Of a DNA stretch of 64,000 nucleotides, positions 8,723 to 16,591 are shown piece by piece (the first letter of the stretch is position 1; every line of letters starts with the position of its first letter). Below the pieces are notes generated by a model. The model saw nothing but the letters and a program-made list of their open reading frames with translations, was not told the DNA's origin and made no database searches. The DNA is from Leptospira meyeri. GTDB lineage: Bacteria; Spirochaetota; Leptospiria; Leptospirales; Leptospiraceae. The stretch lies in NCBI RefSeq assembly GCF_004368965.1, contig NZ_SORO01000004.1:1-64000 (forward strand), written 5' to 3'. The position numbers and the translations under genes were made by a program.

Positions 8723-9487
8723 ATGAGTAAAAAACGCATTCGTATTTTTGCTGGTCCTAACGGCTCTGGAAAATCTACATTTATTAATGAATTTGAAAGT
8801 TCTGATCCGAGATATAAGCTCGGCGTTTATGTAAACGCAGATGAGATCGAAAAGAATCTAAAAAATGATCATTTTTTAGACATCAATCATTATAAGATAC
8901 AATTTGCAACGGATGAAATTCAAAACTTCTTTCGCCTTTCCCAGTTTTCTCCCAAGAAAAGTGAAATTTTGGATCTTTGGAAATACTTTTCAGTCACGGA
9001 TAGCAAGTTATGCATTGATGGAAACTTAGAAATAAATTCTTACATAGCAGCGGACTTAGCAGAATTTCTGAGACAAAAATTGCTCGAAGCAAACATCTCC
9101 TTTTCATTTGAAACAGTAATGAGTGATAAGCGGAAGCTTGATTTTTTGAAAAAAGCAAAAGAAGCAGATTATGTAATTTATCTTTATTTTTTTTGCACTG
9201 TCGATCCTGAAATCAATAAGAACAGAGTTGAAATCAGAGTGAAAGAAAATGGGCATAACGTTCCACCGGAAAAGATAGAAGAACGCTATTATCGTAGTCT
9301 AGATAATTTGAAAGAGGCAATTCGATTGTCGAATCGAGCATATCTTTTTGATACTTCAAGTGATACTTTTGAAACGTTATTATTTGCAGGAGTTACAAAT
9401 GGTGTAGAAGTTGAAAAATTTACTCCAAACAAAGTTCCTTCTTGGTTTATCAATTATGTAGTAGAAAAAAAATCTCCCCCGCGTTAG
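8723..9487 (+). CDS. Zeta-toxin-like P-loop kinase
   Basis: The 254-residue protein opens with IRIFAGPNGSGKSTFINEF, a Walker A motif around residues 11-18 in the form seen in zeta toxins and related small-molecule kinases. Downstream ISFSFETVMSDKRKLDFLKKAKEADYVIYLYFF is also typical of the family, including the arginine-rich stretch RVEIRVKENGHNVP. Zeta toxins phosphorylate UDP-N-acetylglucosamine; the substrate here is not known. The start follows the upstream stop with no gap. The last codons (PPR-stop) are supplied by the start of a structured intergenic repeat at 9481, so the natural C-terminus may have been altered by its insertion. Confidence 0.85.
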   Translation: MSKKRIRIFAGPNGSGKSTFINEFESSDPRYKLGVYVNADEIEKNLKNDHFLDINHYKIQFATDEIQNFFRLSQFSPKKSEILDLWKYFSVTDSKLCIDGNLEINSYIAADLAEFLRQKLLEANISFSFETVMSDKRKLDFLKKAKEADYVIYLYFFCTVDPEINKNRVEIRVKENGHNVPPEKIEERYYRSLDNLKEAIRLSNRAYLFDTSSDTFETLLFAGVTNGVEVEKFTPNKVPSWFINYVVEKKSPPR

Positions 9488-9590
9488 GGATCTGCAGGGC
9501 TTGGTCCGAAGGACGGAAGCGATAGCGCACCCCGAATGAGCCCGACCCTTACACATTCCATTTTCAAAACTCCAACCAAATCGGGAACGC
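9481..9590 (+). repeat. Structured intergenic repeat, copy 1
   Basis: This 110-bp element begins GCGTTAGGG and ends GGGAACGC, so its ends can pair (GCGTT with AACGC). Inside are further pairs: GGGCT with AGCCC, and a small GTCC-GAA-GGAC hairpin. It overlaps the last codons of the zeta-like gene. A close copy is at 47830-47948 and degraded copies are at 24201-24298 and about 12853-12942. Shared core words are GCAGGGCTTGGTC and ACCCCGAA.GAGCCCG.CCC. Function is unknown. Confidence 0.8.
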
Positions 9591-9729
9591 CCATGATATC
9601 AAAATTCATTCAGAGAACTTGAGATGATCCAAACCCATGTTCTCATTTCGAACATCCAAAAGAGAAATTTTTGACCTATCCAAATAGGGTGCTTTTCTTA
9701 ATTTAGGAGGATAGACACGAAGGCATATT

Positions 9730-11145
9730 TTGCAAAAACACATTGAAACGTTTTCCGATCTGAAATTAGATCGATCCATCCAAAAAGCAGTCGTTGAGAC
9801 TGGTTATACTAAACCTACACCCATCCAAATCCAAGCCATTCCCTTACTTCTAGACAATCACGATCTGTTAGGTTGTGCTCAAACAGGAACAGGTAAAACC
9901 GCTGCTTTTGCTTTGCCTATGATCCACAATTTAATTTCCACGAGGGCAAAACCAAATCCAAAACAACCACGATCTCTTGTGTTAGTTCCCACTCGTGAGC
10001 TTGCCATTCAGGTCCACGAAAGTTTTGTTTTATATGGAAAATATACTCAGATTCGAACGGCTGTCATTTTTGGTGGTGTGGGACAAAATCCCCAAGCAAA
10101 AGCCATTGCAAGCGGATTGGATGTGCTCATTGCCACGCCTGGTCGCCTGGTCGATTTGATGAACCAAAATTTGGTGTCTTTGAAAAATCTCGAAATATTT
10201 GTGTTAGATGAAGCAGATAGGATGTTGGATATGGGTTTTATCCATGACATTCGAAAAATCATTTCGTACTTGCCGAAGCGCAGACAGAATTTGTTTTTTT
10301 CTGCAACGATGCCATCTGAAATAGAAAAATTGGCAAACTCAATTTTGGTAGAGCCAATTCGTATCGATATAACACCTGTTTCGTCGACAGTAGAACTCAT
10401 TTCACAATCTGTGATGTACACAGAACTTGCAGATAAAAAAAATCTTCTCCTTCATTTGTTTAAAGATAAAAATTTTAAAAAAACAATTATCTTTACCAAA
10501 ACAAAACATGGAGCCAATAAAATTTCGGAACTCTTAAACAAAAGTGGAATCAAAACTGATGTAATTCACGGCAATAAAAGTCAATCAGCTAGACAAAAAG
10601 CCTTAGAAGATTTTCGTTCGGGAAAAAACAGAGCCCTTGTCGCAACCGATTTGGCTGCCCGAGGAATAGACATCGATGACATCACCCATGTAATTAATTA
10701 TGAAATTCCTTATGTTCCCGAAACCTATGTACATCGAATTGGTCGTACGGCACGTGCAGGGAAAAATGGAATTGCCATTGCGATCGCAGAGGCAGACGAA
10801 AGGTCACTCATCAAAGACATTGAAAAAGTAATTGGAATTTCGATCCCAGTGGATCGGGACCATCCTTACCATGCAGCGCGGGTTGAATCGCATACAGGCA
10901 AAGCTCCCAAAATCCATGGATCTGGAGGTGGGGGCAATCGAGGGCAAAGACGTTCCTCGCGATCGGGAGATCTTTCTTCTGGCCGAAACGGAAACTCAAA
11001 GCAGAACTCCAAACAAAACTCAAATCGGAGTCAACGGCAATCGGAAAAAAGAAAGCCAAGTGATTCAGGCAATCGACCTGAGCCTAAAAAATCATCCCCT
11101 AGTGCGAAAAAAACGCCAAAAGCAAAAATCTCACGATTTAGATAG
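9730..11145 (+). CDS. DEAD-box RNA helicase (RhlE-like)
   Basis: The 471-residue protein is an ATP-dependent RNA helicase, likely acting in RNA decay, ribosome assembly or cold response. All core motifs are visible: Q-motif KPTPIQIQ, Walker A AQTGTGKT near residue 55, PTREL, DEAD near 160, SAT, and HRIGRTARAGK. The C-terminal 90 residues are a low-complexity basic tail (GSGGGGNRGQRRSSRSG, then Q/N/S/K-rich), the kind that binds RNA or ribosomes. The start is a TTG with GAAGG 6-7 nt upstream; no ATG fits the family N-terminus better. It stands alone as a transcription unit. Confidence 0.93.
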   Translation: MQKHIETFSDLKLDRSIQKAVVETGYTKPTPIQIQAIPLLLDNHDLLGCAQTGTGKTAAFALPMIHNLISTRAKPNPKQPRSLVLVPTRELAIQVHESFVLYGKYTQIRTAVIFGGVGQNPQAKAIASGLDVLIATPGRLVDLMNQNLVSLKNLEIFVLDEADRMLDMGFIHDIRKIISYLPKRRQNLFFSATMPSEIEKLANSILVEPIRIDITPVSSTVELISQSVMYTELADKKNLLLHLFKDKNFKKTIIFTKTKHGANKISELLNKSGIKTDVIHGNKSQSARQKALEDFRSGKNRALVATDLAARGIDIDDITHVINYEIPYVPETYVHRIGRTARAGKNGIAIAIAEADERSLIKDIEKVIGISIPVDRDHPYHAARVESHTGKAPKIHGSGGGGNRGQRRSSRSGDLSSGRNGNSKQNSKQNSNRSQRQSEKRKPSDSGNRPEPKKSSPSAKKTPKAKISRFR

Positions 11146-11352
11146 TGAGACATTCTATACTGGTAGTTACGCACGTTAGGTTTGGAATCTGCTTACGAAG
11201 TATCGATTGGATTCAAGTATAATTTGAAATCAAATCATTTCAAATAGTTTACGAATTGGTTCAAATACAAATAATGATGAATCCAAAGAAGAGCCACGTT
11301 TATTTTTAGTAGATGAAATTTAACTAAATAATATTCGATGGGTTTGTTATTG

Positions 11353-11395
11353 GAAGAGGGCCGGCTTCATTGATATCAGGCTCGGAACCCTCTTT
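11353..11395. terminator. Stem-loop between helicase and DoxX genes
   Basis: GAAGAGGG (11353-11360) can pair with CCCTCTTT (11388-11395), with an inner CCG/CGG pair. It lies between two convergent genes, so it may end either transcript, but no good U-tract follows. The rest of 11146-11414 shows no gene. Confidence 0.35.
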
Positions 11396-11414
11396 CAAAA
11401 ATATTTTTAACTTT

Positions 11415-11861
11415 TTATTTTGATATGAAAGAGTCCAATGAGTACTTACCACCACCATTCAGAATCAGAGTTAATGATATAGAAAGGAATAAAATGAAAA
11501 ATTCAATCCCTTCGCCTTTCTGGTTACCAAACCAATTCATAAAGAAACCGTTTTCCCAATGAACAAGAAACATCGCAAACATTAGAATGGTTCCCGTATA
11601 AAGCGCAAAAAATCGAGTTCCTATACCGAACACTAAACCAATACCTCCGAAAAATTCACCCAGTATCACCAAGAGAGCTATGATCCAAGGAAGACCCATC
11701 GTCTTAGTGAAAAAATCCATCGTTCCCGAAAAACCATAACCACCAAAGATCCCAAGTAACTTCTGAGCCCCATGCATCCAAATAACGCTGCCTAAAGCAA
11801 TTCTCAAAACTAGACTTGACCAACTCCCGTCCGTGCTTAAAATTCTTAAAATTGTTTCCAT
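11415..11861 (-). CDS. DoxX family membrane protein
   Basis: This 148-residue inner-membrane protein has four hydrophobic segments and the DoxX hallmark LRIALGSVIWMHGAQKLLGIFGG followed by GLPWIIALLVILGEFFGGIGLVFG. DoxX proteins are small membrane proteins linked to redox or quinone functions in various species, but their reaction is not settled. The start is the ATG at 11861, which has a clear GGAGGT ribosome binding site, rather than the upstream in-frame ATG. It is divergent from a MarR gene, and two palindromic operators lie between them, so it is very likely that regulator's target. Confidence 0.9.
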   Translation of the reverse strand: METILRILSTDGSWSSLVLRIALGSVIWMHGAQKLLGIFGGYGFSGTMDFFTKTMGLPWIIALLVILGEFFGGIGLVFGIGTRFFALYTGTILMFAMFLVHWENGFFMNWFGNQKGEGIEFFILFLSISLTLILNGGGKYSLDSFISK

Positions 11862-11876
11862 AGAAACCTCCATTTA

Positions 11877-11890
11877 GTTGACATGTCAAC
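11877..11890. promoter_or_regulatory. MarR-type operator 1 (perfect palindrome)
   Basis: GTTGACATGTCAAC is a perfect 14-bp palindrome in the divergent doxX-marR interval. The second, near-perfect copy is at 11917-11930, centred 40 bp away, about four helical turns, on the same DNA face. This pattern fits two dimers of the adjacent MarR regulator. Confidence 0.75.
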
Positions 11891-11916
11891 CAACTAGACA
11901 TAGCTCCTCATTTATA

Positions 11917-11930
11917 GTTGACCTGTCAAC
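11917..11930. promoter_or_regulatory. MarR-type operator 2
   Basis: GTTGACCTGTCAAC differs from operator 1 by one base and lies 22 bp before the marR start codon, so it probably mediates autoregulation. Confidence 0.72.
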
Positions 11931-11952
11931 TATTTTATAGGTTCATTTCATT

Positions 11953-12399
11953 ATGGATGAAAAAAAAGAAAAGTCTGACGGTATCGAAATTTGGAGAAAC
12001 TTTTTGGTTTTTCATAATGAAATCATCACACAAATCGAAAGTTCACTAAAGAATGCAGGTTGCATCTCACTTGCGTGGTATGACATACTGATTGTTCTCG
12101 AGAGATCGAAAGAAAAAAGCTTAACCATGAAAGATCTTATAAAGGAGACGGTGCTTACAAAAAGTGGAGTTTCAAAAATAGTAGATAGAATTGAAGAAGG
12201 TAAATTGCTTTCCAGAAAAAAATCTCCATTGGATGCGCGATCAGTTTCCATTCAGATTACGGACCAAGGAAGTGTTGAAGTCAGGCGAGCATGGACTATT
12301 TATAAACTAAATATCGAAAAATTCTTTTTAAGCCAACTTAACGCTTCGGAAAAGAATTTAATGGCGAGTATTTTTTCAAAGTTACGATCAAACTTATGA
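11953..12399 (+). CDS. MarR-family transcription regulator
   Basis: The 148-residue protein is a winged-helix dimeric regulator. The central DNA-binding region reads SLTMKDLIKETVLTKSGVSKIVDRIEEGKLLSRKKSPLDARSVSIQITDQG, with the wing DARS. Ligand or redox signal is not evident. It is divergent from the DoxX gene, and the two palindromes in the shared interval make a repressor of doxX and of itself the simplest model. The DoxX pairing suggests response to oxidative or lipophilic stress, which is inference. Confidence 0.92.
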   Translation: MDEKKEKSDGIEIWRNFLVFHNEIITQIESSLKNAGCISLAWYDILIVLERSKEKSLTMKDLIKETVLTKSGVSKIVDRIEEGKLLSRKKSPLDARSVSIQITDQGSVEVRRAWTIYKLNIEKFFLSQLNASEKNLMASIFSKLRSNL

Positions 12400-12505
12400 A
12401 AATTAAGGTGCCTTTTTTAAGTAAAAGGATTATGATCTAAGAGTTTAAACAATAGATTGTCGATCTGAAAAAAATATCCGGCGAAATTCAATTCGGAGAA
12501 TAAAA

Positions 12506-12679
12506 ATGGATAATGAAATAATTAAGAAATATTCAAATGAAGACATAACAGTTGTTTGGAAACCAAATGTTTGCATTCATTCCACCATCTGTTTTAAAGG
12601 ATTGCCAGGAGTGTTCGATCGAAAAAGAAAACCACTGCCTTCTTTCGAAGGCAATTCATTCAGAAAAAAAACTCAATGA
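12506..12679 (+). pseudogene. Truncated YjdI-like [4Fe-4S] mono-cluster protein
   Basis: The frame starting ATG at 12506 (ribosome binding site CGGAG) reads KKYSNEDITVVWKPNVCIHSTICFKGLPGVFD, a strong match by eye to YjdI/Fer4_19 small iron-sulphur proteins, including the first two cysteines. After FDRKRKP it departs from the family and stops after 57 residues without the expected KCPSGAL-type end and its last cysteines. A frameshift or deletion near 12635 is likely. It may still be expressed but could not bind the usual cluster. The rest of 12680-13087 has no gene. Confidence 0.65.
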
Positions 12680-12852
12680 TTATGTAAACACCTTGCCAAT
12701 AAATATATTTTACCACTTAGGAATGTCCTTCGCCTATTGATAAGATCCAGGCTCCATATCCAGATGTGACTCCCTTTCCTCGAGACAGAATGCCCAATAC
12801 CATAGGTAACCAAGCAACTGTACGGCGACGATATTTATCCTCGCATTTGGGA

Positions 12853-12942
12853 TCGCCGTTACGGCTGACCGAGCGTCCTCGTTGAGGAAGAGCCCCACCA
12901 TTAATTCGTTAATCAACAGTACTCCAATCCAATTGGGAACGC
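12853..12942 (+). repeat. Degenerate copy of the structured intergenic repeat
   Basis: The segment keeps GGAAGAGCCCCACC and the end AATTGGGAACGCCC that match the repeats at 9481 and 47830, but the 5' half is poorly conserved. The left boundary is approximate. No protein-coding use is seen. Confidence 0.45.
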
Positions 12943-13087
12943 CCAGTGCCTTTGAGTTCCGGCAGACGAACCGGTGATAGATCGCAGGTATAAGTTCAGT
13001 AATGGATCATTCAAGCGATATGAATCGCATAATCCTTGTCATATTGCATTTTGCTTAAAGCCGACATAGCTTTTTAAGTAAAAGCAT

Positions 13088-15643
13088 TTAAAGGCCTGTT
13101 TTTCTTTCAATCAGCCATTCATATAATGCTTGTTCTATTTCTCTTTTTTGGAACGGTTTCGGCAAAAACGAAGACATTCCGGCACGAATGCATTTGTCTT
13201 GATCATCCTGGAAGGCGTCAGCAGTAACTGCAATGATGATTGGTTTGGGAAAAATCCTTTCGTCTTTCAAAATCTCTTCGGAGGCCCCGATACCATCCAG
13301 ATTGGGCATATTGATGTCCATAAAAATCAGATGGAATTCGTTTGTTTGGGCCTTTGTTACTGCTTCCCAGCCGTCTTTCGCCACATCATGACGAACTTTT
13401 AATTTTTTCAAAAAACTGGAAAGTAGAAACAGGTTGGTAGGATCATCTTCCGCAATCAGCACATTTGTGTTAGATGGTAATTTAGAAAGATCCACCGAAT
13501 CTTCGGATCGTATGACTCTGGACATTTGGTTGGGAAGAAGTCTGAGTTCAATTTCAAAACAAGAACCGGTGGGAAAATTCTTTTTTACTTTCAATTCTCC
13601 GCCCATCACATCCATTATTTTTTTAGAGATGGCAAGACCGAGTCCAGTTCCACCGTATTTACGGGATATGCTTGAATCCAACTGTGTGAATCGTTGAAAC
13701 AAAGAGCCTATTTTGTCTTCCGGGATTCCTATCCCCGTATCCCTTATCGAAACTATGTATTGAATCCAGTTTCCTACTTCTTCCTTTTTAGAAGAGAGAA
13801 GGATTTTGATTTCTCCAGATTCTGTAAATTTGACCGCATTGGAGATTAGATTAAATAACACTTGTTTGATTCTGTTTTCGTCGCCATGAGCTAAAAATAT
13901 AAAATCAGGATCAAAGTGGACTTCAAATCGAACTTGTTTCTGTTCCGCTTGGTGCTTAAAAATCCCTTCCGCAAGTTCGAGTAGAATTTTCCAGGAAAAA
14001 TCGGATTCTAATAATTCTATTTTCCCCGCTTCCAGTTTGGAATAATCCAAAATGTCGTTCAATATGGTCAAAAGAGATTGTCCGCTGTCCTGAATCATCT
14101 TTAGATATTGTGCTTGATCCTTTGAAACATTTGTCATTTTTAAAAGTTCCGTGATTCCCAAAATTCCGTTCATGGGAGTTCTGATTTCGTGACTCATTGT
14201 TGCTAAAAATTGAGACTTTGCCTTGTTCGCGGTTTCTGCTAGTTGTTTGGCGGTCTCGTATTCTTCCGTGCGGAGTTTTACCTGCAATTCCAATTCATAT
14301 TTTTGGTATTCTTTTAGATTCAAGAGTTCTGTATGGGTTCTGTTTTTTTCTTCCAAAGTTTCACCGAGTTTTTGAACTAATTTTTCTTCCTCCTGCAATG
14401 CCTTTGTTATTTTTTTTGATAATAGAACCGCTTGGATGAAGATAAATAATAATACCCCCAAATGGGAGAGATAACCTGTATGAATCAATCCGTAATTGAA
14501 TAAAATATCGTTCAGTAGGGTAACCGCAGAGATGGAATAGGCAATGAGCATAAGTCCCGCGCCATCTCTTTTTCTAAAAAAAGCTCTGATGAACAACGGT
14601 ACATACAGTATGATTGCAATCATTGCAAAACCAAAGAGATACAATGCGTAATGTGTGAAAGTGGAAACCGGCAAAAACAAAGTTAGTAAAAAACTAAAGA
14701 AAACAAATTTGAGTATTTTTGTAATTATTTTGGGGATGTCCTTCGGAAATAATAGATCGTAGAGTGTTACCATAGAAACTCCGATCATATAAATCACTCC
14801 GAACAGCAGCCGGATATAAGAATCAAAATCCAGATTGGGAAATAGATAATAAAACGTATGAGTTTCAAAATTCAATTGTCGAATTCCCATAATCATACAG
14901 AAAAAACCGAACATCAGATATTCTTTGGAACGGAATCTTGAAAGATAAATTATCAGGTGGTAAAAGCCGATGAAGATGATTGCAGAAGAACTCGCAATGT
15001 CCCGTATAACAAGATTAATGTGTTGCCTTTCTATTGATTTCCATTCTCCAAAATATAGAGGTTCCCAAAATCCGTGATTTTCATGATTGAAGTTGGATAC
15101 CCAAACGACGATTGTCACTTCATCGGAAAGATTCCCCAGATAGGCCGTGCCTGGTTTCAGGTCAGGTTTCATTGTTTCAAAACTGTCGCCTGTTTGTCCC
15201 ACTTTTACCACAGAACGGGCGTTAACGAAAATTTCGAATGCGGACATGATTTCCGTCCAAAATAATCCGTAGGTTATTTCCCGTTTTGGAAGTTTGAGTT
15301 TGAGTCTATAGGTTCCCTTTCCGAAAATCGGTAGGTTTTTTCCGTTTATTTTGTAGAATTTCCAAAAAGAGGGAACTGGAAAATAACCCTGGCATTTTTT
15401 ATTCCAGACGGACTCATCCGATTCGGGAGGAATCAATTCATCCCAACAAAATTCCCAATCTCCTTTCAAATTTATCACAGTTAGATTAGGTTCCCATGAG
15501 GAAAGATCCATTGATCCGGAATTTATATCGGGGAGGGGAGATGTTGCGACTTTACAAAAAGAAAAAAATATAAAAACTACAAGTAGCGGTGAAAAATAAA
15601 TTTTTTTAAAAAAAGAAAGCGAATTTACCATAAAACTACCCAT
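13088..15643 (-). CDS. 7TM-DISM hybrid sensor histidine kinase
   Basis: The 851-residue protein senses an outside signal and drives phosphotransfer. After a signal segment (about 1-30, FFSFC) comes a periplasmic 7TMR-DISMED2-like domain (about 55-190; GDWEFCWDELIPP, GTYRLKLKLP), seven membrane helices (about 205-405), a coiled coil, HisKA (FLATMSHEIRTPMNG, His near 485), HATPase_c (N-box FNLISNAVKF; DTGIGIP; GGTGLGLAISKKI) and a receiver domain (MDINMPNLDG, Asp near 775; KPF). DISM domains often bind carbohydrates. There is no Hpt, so a separate phosphotransferase is needed. The start could be the ATG at 15643 or one four codons later. It is monocistronic. Confidence 0.93.
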   Translation of the reverse strand: MGSFMVNSLSFFKKIYFSPLLVVFIFFSFCKVATSPLPDINSGSMDLSSWEPNLTVINLKGDWEFCWDELIPPESDESVWNKKCQGYFPVPSFWKFYKINGKNLPIFGKGTYRLKLKLPKREITYGLFWTEIMSAFEIFVNARSVVKVGQTGDSFETMKPDLKPGTAYLGNLSDEVTIVVWVSNFNHENHGFWEPLYFGEWKSIERQHINLVIRDIASSSAIIFIGFYHLIIYLSRFRSKEYLMFGFFCMIMGIRQLNFETHTFYYLFPNLDFDSYIRLLFGVIYMIGVSMVTLYDLLFPKDIPKIITKILKFVFFSFLLTLFLPVSTFTHYALYLFGFAMIAIILYVPLFIRAFFRKRDGAGLMLIAYSISAVTLLNDILFNYGLIHTGYLSHLGVLLFIFIQAVLLSKKITKALQEEEKLVQKLGETLEEKNRTHTELLNLKEYQKYELELQVKLRTEEYETAKQLAETANKAKSQFLATMSHEIRTPMNGILGITELLKMTNVSKDQAQYLKMIQDSGQSLLTILNDILDYSKLEAGKIELLESDFSWKILLELAEGIFKHQAEQKQVRFEVHFDPDFIFLAHGDENRIKQVLFNLISNAVKFTESGEIKILLSSKKEEVGNWIQYIVSIRDTGIGIPEDKIGSLFQRFTQLDSSISRKYGGTGLGLAISKKIMDVMGGELKVKKNFPTGSCFEIELRLLPNQMSRVIRSEDSVDLSKLPSNTNVLIAEDDPTNLFLLSSFLKKLKVRHDVAKDGWEAVTKAQTNEFHLIFMDINMPNLDGIGASEEILKDERIFPKPIIIAVTADAFQDDQDKCIRAGMSSFLPKPFQKREIEQALYEWLIERKTGL

Positions 15644-16126
15644 AGGCGAGAAAGTAATAGTGCGTTTGACTCAAATGAGAAAATTTGCTTGTACTGAAGC
15701 ATCATATCTCTTATATAGAGTGCAATCTATTTATTTTATACTCTAAAAAGCAGATGAAATGGACAAAACGCTAACCGTAAATTGAGATTAAATTTGTTTC
15801 TTTCAAAAGCAAAACCAGTTTGCTTAAAGTCTATACAGCAAAAGCTCGTTACCATCTCCCGACTGTCTCGTATTCCTATTCGAATCGCTGTGCTCCGTTA
15901 TCCATGTCTTCGCTTCCGATGAAAACAATCTTAACTCAAAGAAAAAAACATTCTAAAATTAACTCTTCCTAAAAGACTTCTGGCGGATCGGTTGATTATT
16001 TGAGGTAAAAATATCTGTCGATCAGATTGTATTTCTTTTTCAATGCCTTCTCTTTCTTTGAGAATTGAAAAAATGGAAGACATTTGAAGTCATTGCATTT
16101 AGCCACCTAGTAGGAGACCATATTTT
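15644..16126. other. Intergenic stretch, no gene found
   Basis: No convincing reading frame or RNA gene is seen in 480 bp. It probably holds the promoter of the hybrid kinase gene on the left, reading leftwards, and the 3' end of the 16127-16591 transcript. Confidence 0.5.
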
Positions 16127-16591
16127 CTATTTAGACAGAGTTTCTTCTTTTTTAAAATGAAAGGTATATTCAACATACGTGTTATTTGATCTTTCTGTTG
16201 GTGGTGGAAATTCCCAGGAACCAATTTCATTCTGAATGCATTCGGTTAGAATGTTTGAGGAGAAATCAGAATGAATGAGTTCTACTTTGGTTGGATCTCC
16301 GTCTGGTTCTATCTGCCAATCAAACTGAATTTTTCCTTCTTCTCGTTGAGGTTTTGATTTTAAATAGTCATTATAACAATTTTGAATCTTTTTTTTGTGT
16401 TTGGCGATGGTTAGATTCACTTCTCGTTTGTGATAAGGGGTGAGACCTCGTGCGTCTACTTGGTTTGATGTTCGAGAACGGGAATCATTATGTGAGATGG
16501 GACGGAGGAAAAGGAGATATACTACGATCCATAGAAGAGTTGTTACCATAACGAGAAGGATTTCTTTTTGGAATGGAATGGTTTTTTTCAT
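16127..16591 (-). CDS. Membrane-anchored protein with AgmX/PglI-type C-terminal domain
   Basis: The 154-residue protein has one N-terminal membrane helix (EILLVMVTTLLWIVVYLLFL) and then an outside domain. The latter matches by eye the AgmX/PglI C-terminal domain: KKIQNCYNDYLKSKPQREEGKIQFDWQIEPDG ... LTECIQNEIGSWEFPPP ... VEYTFHFK, with two conserved cysteines. Such TonB-C-like domains occur in envelope and secretion-related proteins. The start codon directly follows the stop of the FG-GAP gene, so the two are coupled and probably act together at the envelope. Confidence 0.72.
   Translation of the reverse strand: MKKTIPFQKEILLVMVTTLLWIVVYLLFLRPISHNDSRSRTSNQVDARGLTPYHKREVNLTIAKHKKKIQNCYNDYLKSKPQREEGKIQFDWQIEPDGDPTKVELIHSDFSSNILTECIQNEIGSWEFPPPTERSNNTYVEYTFHFKKEETLSK

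Noticed and set aside
9481..9590. The GCGTTAGGG...GGGAACGC repeats resemble integron attC sites
   Set aside because: attC sites run RYYYAAC to GTTRRRY. Here the GTTAGG end comes first and the AACGC end last, no integrase gene is in the window, and the neighbouring genes do not form a cassette array.
12552..12740. 62-codon frame with several cysteines
   Set aside because: It overlaps the better supported YjdI-like remnant in another frame and lacks a ribosome binding site.
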